17,287 nt of DNA, taken from the NCBI GenBank assembly GCA_900549195.1, contig URNK01000015.1, positions 1-17,287 of the forward strand. The letters are read 5' to 3'. A program made the position numbers and the translations under genes. Under the pieces are notes generated by a model. That model was not told where the DNA came from. It made no database searches and saw only the letters and a list, made by a program, of their open reading frames with translations. This DNA comes from an uncultured Collinsella sp. (GTDB lineage: Bacteria; Actinomycetota; Coriobacteriia; Coriobacteriales; Coriobacteriaceae). Positions 12,801 through 17,287 of the stretch are shown here, in pieces. Positions within the stretch are counted from its first letter, which is position 1; each line of letters opens with the position of its first letter.

Positions 12801-13358
12801 TTAGCGGCCCAGCATCCTAAAGAACCGCTCCTCGAGCGCGGGATCGGTCTCGAAGACGCCGCGGCGAGCGAGCGTCACGGTCTTGGTGCCGGGCTTCTGC
12901 ACGCCGCGCATGGTCATGCACATATGCTCAGCCTCCATGAGCACAATCGCTCCCTGGGGAGCGAGATAATCCATAAGGGTGTCGGCAACCTGCGCACACA
13001 GCTGCTCCTGCAGCTGCAGACGACGGGCATAAACCTCAACCGTGCGGGCGAGCTTGGAAAGCCCAGCCACCCGACCGTTAGGGATATAACCAATGGCGGC
13101 CTTGCCATAAAACGGCAACAGATGATGTTCACACAGCGAGTAGAACGTGATGTCGCGCTCGATAACCAAATCGTTCGAAGCGACGGCAAAGGTTTTGGAC
13201 AGGTGTTCCTCGGCACTCTGGTCCATACCGCCGGCGATCTCACCATACATACGGGCAACGCGCGCCGGAGTCTCCAGCAGGCCCTCACGAGTTGGGTCCT
13301 CGCCTATGCCCTCAAGCAACAGCTTAATGGCGGCCTCGACTTTTTCCTGATCGACCAT
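12801..13358 (-). CDS. folE: GTP cyclohydrolase I
   Basis: Converts GTP to 7,8-dihydroneopterin triphosphate and formate, the first committed step of folate synthesis, as a homodecamer. 185 residues, normal for a bacterial FolE. The zinc ligands are Cys76 and His79 in SLCEHHLLPF and Cys147 in EHMCMTMRG. GRVAGLSKLARTVEVYARRLQLQEQL at 95-120 (core GLSKLAR) holds substrate-binding residues. LETPARVARMY near the N-terminus is also typical. The ATG at 13358 has GAGG 5 nt upstream. It heads the folE - HD - folB unit, with a possible promoter 35 nt upstream. nrdG ends 66 nt before it. Confidence 0.96.
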   Translation of the reverse strand: MVDQEKVEAAIKLLLEGIGEDPTREGLLETPARVARMYGEIAGGMDQSAEEHLSKTFAVASNDLVIERDITFYSLCEHHLLPFYGKAAIGYIPNGRVAGLSKLARTVEVYARRLQLQEQLCAQVADTLMDYLAPQGAIVLMEAEHMCMTMRGVQKPGTKTVTLARRGVFETDPALEERFFRMLGR

Positions 13359-13392
13359 CTGGGCCTCACTTTTCCGATTTCACGTTCGCGCT

Positions 13393-13423
13393 ATGGTACC
13401 ACGCCCTTCGGCATCGACCACAA
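13393..13423 (-). promoter_or_regulatory. Possible promoter of the folE-HD-folB operon
   Basis: On the minus strand TTGTGG (13418-13423) and TACCAT (13393-13398), the latter preceded by TGG as an extended -10. The 19-nt spacer is long, so this is tentative. It lies in the 66-nt gap between nrdG and folE. Confidence 0.35.
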
Positions 13424-13424
13424 G

Positions 13425-14006
13425 CTACATAGTATGGGTCGAATAGACCGGATCATCACGCCAAAGTTCAACCGCATCACAAAGCGCAACGCCCTCGCGC
13501 TCAGCACGGTCGCGCGTAGCGTTCATATCGATCACACGCTGGTTACTCGAGCCCCTAAAGCGCAATGAGATATCGTACAGATCCTGAACAAACGGGCCAT
13601 CCACCAACATATCGAGGCAGGCAAGGATACGGTCCGTGACCTCGGTATGGTGACGACCACCCGGCATAAGCTCCTCGAGCACGTCGCCGGTAAAACACCA
13701 AATGGTCTTTCCTGACCCCGCAGGATAAGCGGCACGAACGCGCTCGACAAACTCAACGAGTCCCGCCTGATTCTCGGGCTCCATAGGTTCGCCGCCCAGA
13801 ATCGTCAGGCCGTCAATAAAGGGATGATCGAGGCTCTCGATAATCTTGTCCTCGACGGTGCAATCAAAGGACTCGCCCGCAGCAAAGTCCCACGCAACAG
13901 AGTTAAAGCAATTCTTGCACCCACGACGGCACCCACTCACAAACAGAGAAGTACGAACGCCTTCCCCATCAGCAATGTCGAAATACTTAATGTTCGCGTA
14001 GTTCAT
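13425..14006 (-). CDS. nrdG: Anaerobic ribonucleotide reductase activating protein (radical SAM)
   Basis: 193 residues. It uses S-adenosylmethionine and a 4Fe-4S cluster to generate the glycyl radical on NrdD. The cluster motif is CRRGCKNC with Cys26, Cys30 and Cys33 (C-x3-C-x2-C). The SAM-contact GGEP segment is in LTILGGEPMEPEN. The N-terminus MNYANIKYFDIADGEGVRTSLFVSGC is the family's typical opening. I start at the ATG at 14004-14006 because GGGAG lies 8 nt upstream. The frame is open back to 14162, but that part runs through a palindrome and does not resemble NrdG. It lies downstream of nrdD in the same direction with an unusual 426-nt gap. Confidence 0.93.
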   Translation of the reverse strand: MNYANIKYFDIADGEGVRTSLFVSGCRRGCKNCFNSVAWDFAAGESFDCTVEDKIIESLDHPFIDGLTILGGEPMEPENQAGLVEFVERVRAAYPAGSGKTIWCFTGDVLEELMPGGRHHTEVTDRILACLDMLVDGPFVQDLYDISLRFRGSSNQRVIDMNATRDRAEREGVALCDAVELWRDDPVYSTHTM

Positions 14007-14021
14007 AGGTAACTCTCCCGG

Positions 14022-14105
14022 GAGGTCGGGACATATCATCCCGTCCTCAAACATTCTCGGCCTTCGGCCTGCGAAACTGCGGGCGGGACGATATGTCCCG
14101 ACCTC
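14022..14105. repeat. 84-bp near-perfect palindrome between nrdD and nrdG
   Basis: Arms 14022-14046 and 14081-14105 are 25-nt inverted repeats with only two mismatches, around a 34-nt spacer that itself contains a GGCC/GGCC mini-hairpin at about 14059-14069. The 8-bp string GGTAACTC occurs as a direct repeat on both sides (14008-14015 and 14114-14121), 6 and 8 bp outside the arms. This is the layout of a small non-autonomous insertion or a repetitive extragenic palindrome. The inner arm ends 16 nt from the nrdG start and includes part of its SD surroundings, so the hairpin could affect nrdG expression. Confidence 0.7.
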
Positions 14106-14119
14106 ATGCAAAGGGTAAC

Positions 14120-14430
14120 TCAATGAACGAAGCGAACATCGAGCATAGGGTTCGAAGTCCAATAAAAACTGGGTTGCGGCTCAACCGCCATCGCAAGTAA
14201 ATCGCAGCTGCAGCCCGAATTATTTCCGCCAAGAACTTCGAGGAGTGAGCAGACCACGAGCTGCATCTCAGCTACGTCAACTTGGCTGAACCGAGAGGGC
14301 CGCTTGGGCTTTTGCTCGATATGAGTTCCGCACGAACAGGAGGCGCCAGTGGCGCCTCCGTCGTGAGCCAGGACTGTCCGAAATAGCGAGTAAAGGTCCG
14401 GGGCCTCGCTACGGGGCGGCCTGGGATGGT
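14120..14430 (-). pseudogene. Gene-like open frame without an upstream start, possible remnant
   Basis: In one minus-strand frame the gap after nrdD stays open to TGA at 14120-14122 and reads like protein: fragments include KPKRPSRFSQVDVAEMQ, VVCSLLEVLGGNNSG and PQPSFYWTSNP. The first ATG is at 14264-14266 (48 residues remain) and has no SD; the frame continues back into the nrdD 3' end without a start in the gap. It could be a decayed gene, the tail of a repeated element, or chance in GC-rich DNA. I do not recognise a family. This is most of the 426-nt gap at 14007-14432; the rest is the palindrome. Confidence 0.3.
14339..14359 (-). terminator. Hairpin downstream of nrdD
   Basis: GGAGGCGCC (14339-14347) pairs with GGCGCCTCC (14351-14359) around a 3-nt loop, 73 nt after the nrdD stop. 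On the minus strand the tail is TGTTCGTG, a poor T-run, so it may only reduce read-through from nrdD to nrdG. Confidence 0.45.
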
Positions 14431-14432
14431 TA

Positions 14433-16655
14433 TTAGAGATGCAGCACGCGGTCGCGGATCTCCTCGGTTCGACCCTGGTTCCAGAATTGGGTACCGATGT
14501 AGCCGCACGTACGACGAGCGACGTTCATCTTCTCCTGGTCGCGATTGCCGCAGTTGGGGCACTCCCACACCAGCTTGCCGTCATCCTCGACAATCTTGAT
14601 CTCACCGTCGTAGCCGCACACCTGGCAGTAATCGCTCTTGGTGTTGAGCTCGGCGTACATGATGTTGTCGTAGATGTACTGCATCACGCGGATGACAGCC
14701 TTGAGGTTGTCCTGCATGTTGGGAACCTCGACGTAGGAGATGGCACCGCCCGGCGAAAGCTGCTGGAACATACCCTCGAACTTGAGCTTGTCGAATGCGT
14801 CGATCTCCTCGGACACGTGGACGTGGTAGCTGTTGGTGATGTAGCCCTTGTCCGTCACGCCCGGGATGATGCCAAAACGACGCTGCAGGCACTTGGCGAA
14901 CTTGTAGGTCGTCGACTCAAGCGGGGTACCGTACAGCGAGAAGTCAATATCGCTTTCGGCCTTCCACTCCGCGCACTTGTCGTTCATGCGCTGCATGACG
15001 GCCATGGCAAAGGGCGTGCCCTCCTTCTCGGTGTGGCTGTGGCCCGTCATGTACTTGACGCACTCGTACAGGCCGGCATAACCCAGACTAATGGTGGAGT
15101 AACCGCCCACGAGCAGCTTGTCGATCGTCTCGCCCTTCTTCAGGCGGGCGAGGGCGCCGTACTGCCAAAGAATCGGTGCGGCATCCGAAAGCGTACCCAT
15201 CAGACGCTCATGACGGCACAGCAGGGCGCGGTGGCACAGCTCAAGGCGCTCGTCGAAGATCTTCCAGAACTTGTCCATGTCCTGATGCGAGCTCAGCGCG
15301 ACATCGGGCAGGTTGATGGTCACAACGCCCTGGTTAAAGCGACCGTAGTACTTGGGCTTGTTCGGGTCATAGTTCAGCGCGTTGGCCACGTTGTTAAATC
15401 CGTTACCGGAGCGGTCGGGCGTCAGGAAGCTGCGGCAACCCATGCAGGTATAGCAGTCGCCGTTGCCCGCGGTCTCGCCCTTCGACAGCTTGAGCTCGCG
15501 CATCTTCTTCTCGGAGATGTAGTCGGGCACCATGCGCTTGGCGGTGCACTTCGCAGCCAGCTGAGTCAGGTAGAAGTACGGGGAATCCTCGTGAACGTTA
15601 TCGTCCTCGAGCACGTAGATGAGCTTGGGGAACGCCGGGGTGATCCACACGCCGGCTTCGTTCTTAACGCCCTCATAGCGCTGACGAAGCGTCTCCTCCA
15701 CAATCATGGCAAGGTCATGCTTCTCCTGGGGCGTACGGGCCTCATTGAGATACATAAAGACCGTCACGAACGGCGCCTGGCCATTCGTGGTCATAAGGGT
15801 CACGACCTGATACTGAATCGTCTGAACGCCGCGACGGATCTCGTCACGCAGGCGGTCCTCAACAACCTCGCGGACCTTTTCGGGAGATGCGGAAACGCCG
15901 AGCTCCTCGAGCTCGCGGGCGACCTCGCCGCGAATCTTTTGACGGCTCACCTCGACGAACGGGGCAAGATGGGTCAGCGAAATCGACTGGCCACCGTACT
16001 GGGAGGAAGCAACCTGAGCGATGATCTGCGTCGCGATGTTGCAGGCAGTCGAGAAGCTGTGCGGCTTCTCGATCAGCGTGCCCGAAATAACAGTACCGTT
16101 CTGGAGCATATCCTCCAGGTTCACCAGGTCGCAGTTATGCATGTGCTGGGCAAAGTAGTCCGAATCATGGAAGTGAATCAGACCCTCATTGTGAGCATCC
16201 ACAATCTCCTGGGGCAGCAGCACACGCTGGGTCAGGTCCTTGGAGATCTCGCCGGCCATGTAGTCACGCTGAACGGAATTGACGGTCGGGTTCTTGTTGG
16301 AGTTCTCCTGCTTGACCTCTTCGTTGTTGCACTCAATCAGCGACAGAATCTTGTCGTCGGTCGTGTTCTTCTGGCGCTTCAGGCTCTGAACATAGCGATA
16401 GATGATGTAATGGCGAGCGACCTCGTAGCAGTCGAGACGCATAATCTCGTCCTCGACCAGATCCTGAATCTCCTCGACCGACACGGTGTGGCCCGCGTTC
16501 TCGCATGCCTCGGCGACGTTTTGTGCCGCGTAAACCACCTGGCGGTCGGTAAGACGAGAGCTCTCCTCGACCTCCAAGTTTGCGGCGCGGATGGCATTGA
16601 CAATCTTATCGATGTCAAAGACAACCTCGGTGCCGCTGCGCTTGATGATCTTCAT
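14433..16655 (-). CDS. nrdD: Anaerobic (class III) ribonucleoside-triphosphate reductase
   Basis: 740 residues. It reduces NTPs to dNTPs without oxygen by glycyl-radical chemistry, with NrdG as activase. The N-terminal ATP-cone (about 1-92, MKIIKRSGTEVVFDIDKIV onward) is the allosteric activity switch. The barrel has YGGQSISLTHLAPFVEV and the CYTCMGCRSFL region around residue 405. Near the C-terminus two CxxC pairs (CQVCG and CPNCG) form the zinc site. The radical glycine is Gly718 in RRTCGYIG. Length and all motifs are complete. The ATG at 16653-16655 has AAGAGG 7 nt upstream. Transcription starts from a promoter with tandem NrdR-like boxes about 220 nt upstream. NrdG follows after a 426-nt gap. 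Confidence 0.96.
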   Translation of the reverse strand: MKIIKRSGTEVVFDIDKIVNAIRAANLEVEESSRLTDRQVVYAAQNVAEACENAGHTVSVEEIQDLVEDEIMRLDCYEVARHYIIYRYVQSLKRQKNTTDDKILSLIECNNEEVKQENSNKNPTVNSVQRDYMAGEISKDLTQRVLLPQEIVDAHNEGLIHFHDSDYFAQHMHNCDLVNLEDMLQNGTVISGTLIEKPHSFSTACNIATQIIAQVASSQYGGQSISLTHLAPFVEVSRQKIRGEVARELEELGVSASPEKVREVVEDRLRDEIRRGVQTIQYQVVTLMTTNGQAPFVTVFMYLNEARTPQEKHDLAMIVEETLRQRYEGVKNEAGVWITPAFPKLIYVLEDDNVHEDSPYFYLTQLAAKCTAKRMVPDYISEKKMRELKLSKGETAGNGDCYTCMGCRSFLTPDRSGNGFNNVANALNYDPNKPKYYGRFNQGVVTINLPDVALSSHQDMDKFWKIFDERLELCHRALLCRHERLMGTLSDAAPILWQYGALARLKKGETIDKLLVGGYSTISLGYAGLYECVKYMTGHSHTEKEGTPFAMAVMQRMNDKCAEWKAESDIDFSLYGTPLESTTYKFAKCLQRRFGIIPGVTDKGYITNSYHVHVSEEIDAFDKLKFEGMFQQLSPGGAISYVEVPNMQDNLKAVIRVMQYIYDNIMYAELNTKSDYCQVCGYDGEIKIVEDDGKLVWECPNCGNRDQEKMNVARRTCGYIGTQFWNQGRTEEIRDRVLHL

Positions 16656-16875
16656 CCTCTTGCCTCTTTCGCGTCGAAATCGTATTGCGCTTCAGAGCCA
16701 AACGATGCCCGGCAGGGCTTGCCCCTGTCTTGCGGCGCCGTCGCGCAATCTGTGTTTTCGAAAACCATAGGCCCTCATGCGGACAATCCTCGCAGCCAAT
16801 CAAGGGGCTCGAAGATCCATCCAAATGGGGCGAATAAGGTCCTCGTTCTCTGTCCGCCATCTATCATACGACAAA
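16656..16875 (-). other. Long nrdD 5' leader
   Basis: The predicted start near 16875 leaves about 220 nt of untranslated leader. It is GC-rich and can form several hairpins, for example CAGGG/CCCTG around GCAAG and GCCC/GGGC near 16710-16730. An 81-codon frame from 16860 overlaps the nrdD start and has no SD, so I do not count it. No known riboswitch consensus was recognised. Confidence 0.4.
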
Positions 16876-16879
16876 GAGG

Positions 16880-16895
16880 CATCTATATCCTGTAT
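16880..16895. promoter_or_regulatory. NrdR-box-like site overlapping the nrdD -10
   Basis: CATCTATATCCTGTAT matches the NrdR consensus (ACACwATATATwGTGT type) at about 11 of 16 positions, including the central CTATAT and TG. It starts exactly 32 bp from the second box, the spacing usual for tandem NrdR sites, and covers the -10 hexamer. Confidence 0.6.
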
Positions 16896-16911
16896 TCTTT
16901 TTTTAGGTCAA
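16882..16911 (-). promoter_or_regulatory. Promoter of nrdD
   Basis: Minus strand TTGACC (16906-16911), 18-nt spacer, TATAGA (16882-16887). The spacer is A-rich. The same TTGACC -35 occurs at metY. The two NrdR-like boxes overlap the -10 and abut the -35, which suits repression when dNTP or ATP/dATP levels are high. Confidence 0.7.
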
Positions 16912-16927
16912 ACACAACATATAGTGT
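16912..16927. promoter_or_regulatory. NrdR box abutting the nrdD -35
   Basis: ACACAACATATAGTGT is a near-palindrome and an almost full match to the known NrdR box. NrdR is a zinc-ribbon/ATP-cone repressor of ribonucleotide reductase genes; its gene is not in this window. Confidence 0.8.
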
Positions 16928-16955
16928 TTCAGCAGGTCAAAGCAATTAGTCATTT

Positions 16956-17230
16956 TGCAGACGCATTAATTATGAGGGGTTCTTGGCAAGTCGGTAAAAC
17001 GTTACCAACACGGCTACCTGCATGGCAGTTATAAAACCCCCTTAGTCAAGCCGCTGACAAATCCTACCAAAACCAAGCCGCTCACGCCAAAAGAATCCAA
17101 AAGATTATGCTTGACCAACATGTTGCGGTCACGGTCGGCCAGGACGTATGCAACCTGCCGGCACCTCTACGGGGACCTTGGATCAATATTTGCTGGCATA
17201 TTTGACGGCGTGCTTGGTAGCAAAACAAAA
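16956..17230. other. Intergenic region without a confident gene
   Basis: The stretch is AT-richer than the coding part. It contains a GGTAA-N4-TTACC dyad (16993-17006) and, on the minus strand at 17029-17121, a 30-codon hydrophobic frame starting MLVKHNLLDSFGVSG with no SD. The frame stays protein-like for about 15 codons upstream of its ATG before hitting a stop. No gene is called. Confidence 0.4.
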
Positions 17231-17258
17231 CAGCTCAGAGGACATAGCCTCTGAGCTG
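17222..17258 (-). terminator. Intrinsic terminator of the tRNA transcript at the right edge
   Basis: A perfect 11-bp stem CAGCTCAGAGG/CCTCTGAGCTG (17231-17241 with 17248-17258), loop of 6, followed on the minus strand by TTTTGTTTTG. It begins 8 nt after the tRNA 3' end. Confidence 0.92.
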
Positions 17259-17266
17259 CGAACATT

Positions 17267-17287
17267 TGGTGGGCGTTAGAAGATTTG
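17267..17287 (-). tRNA. 3' end of a tRNA gene, cut by the window edge
   Basis: On the minus strand the last bases read as partial T-loop CAAAT, T-stem 3' strand CTTCT (with the invariant C61), 7-nt acceptor strand AACGCCC, discriminator A and an encoded CCA (17267-17269). The paired 5' acceptor strand would be GGGCGTT. The anticodon lies outside, so the identity cannot be given. The terminator directly downstream supports it. Confidence 0.8.

Noticed and set aside
14151..14160. GGTTCGAAGT as a tRNA T-loop
   Set aside because: The flanking bases do not give a 5-bp T-stem or an acceptor stem.
14007..14162. N-terminal extension of NrdG through the palindrome
   Set aside because: The frame is open but the extension does not resemble NrdG, and an SD with normal spacing precedes the internal ATG where family homology starts.
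14272..14568. A 98-codon minus-strand frame overlapping the nrdD 3' end
   Set aside because: Starts inside nrdD without an SD and has Pro/Arg-rich shadow composition; the alternative frame noted as a remnant reads more like protein.
16615..16860. An 81-codon frame in the nrdD leader with a CEDC-H string
   Set aside because: No SD, overlaps the nrdD start in another frame and looks low-complexity Arg/Lys rich towards its end.
14439..16949. An 836-codon plus-strand open frame opposite nrdD
   Set aside because: It mirrors the nrdD coding sequence and has no SD or family resemblance; NrdD on the other strand is complete with all motifs.
16993..17006. GGTAA-N4-TTACC as a LacI-family operator
   Set aside because: The dyad centre is not CG and no promoter or regulated gene is evident nearby.

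Overview
This window reads as ordinary chromosome from a GC-rich, strictly anaerobic actinobacterium. The best fit is a gut Coriobacteriia of the Collinsella type. That placement is an inference from high GC with GC-rich third positions, Shine-Dalgarno (SD)-led genes, an oxygen-sensitive class III ribonucleotide reductase pair, a PerR-type regulator and general protein resemblance. No marker gene here fixes the genus. No prophage, transposase, CRISPR array or rRNA is visible. A tRNA is cut by the right edge.

Left part (1-5145): an intrinsic terminator of an upstream gene, a ketopantoate reductase-family gene, a small membrane protein, a secreted protein with a coiled coil and a 3D/beta-barrel-like C-terminal domain, then metY (homocysteine synthase) transcribed leftward. 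MetY has a strong promoter and a long 5' leader carrying a 17-codon ORF with two Cys codons, a hairpin across its stop codon and a G-poor pyrimidine tract. This looks like a sulfur-amino-acid attenuator. A divergent LysR regulator with a dyad operator in its own upstream region faces metY.

Middle (5165-7731): rnhA, a Gfo/Idh/MocA oxidoreductase followed 2 nt later by an acylphosphatase, and a PerR-like Fur-family repressor, all rightward. Then come leftward genes: a Cof-type HAD phosphatase, and a two-gene unit of a SlyD-like FKBP isomerase and a UreE-like nickel chaperone with no urease gene in view. An M19 dipeptidase and a YgjP-type zinc metallopeptidase run rightward.

Right part (11689-17287): a leftward folate cluster folE - HD-domain hydrolase - folB, in which the HD protein sits between the enzymes flanking the often missing dihydroneopterin triphosphate dephosphorylation step. 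Upstream of it lies nrdD - nrdG for anaerobic deoxyribonucleotide synthesis. The nrdD promoter carries two NrdR-box-like sites 32 bp apart, one overlapping the -10 and one abutting the -35, and its leader is about 220 nt. Between nrdD and nrdG are a long near-perfect palindrome flanked by 8-bp direct repeats and a gene-like open frame without an upstream start. The right edge holds a mostly empty stretch, a strong terminator and the 3' end of a tRNA gene.

The strongest leads are the metY leader ORF, the nrdD/nrdG intergenic palindrome and remnant frame, the SlyD-UreE pair without urease, and the HD protein in the folate operon.
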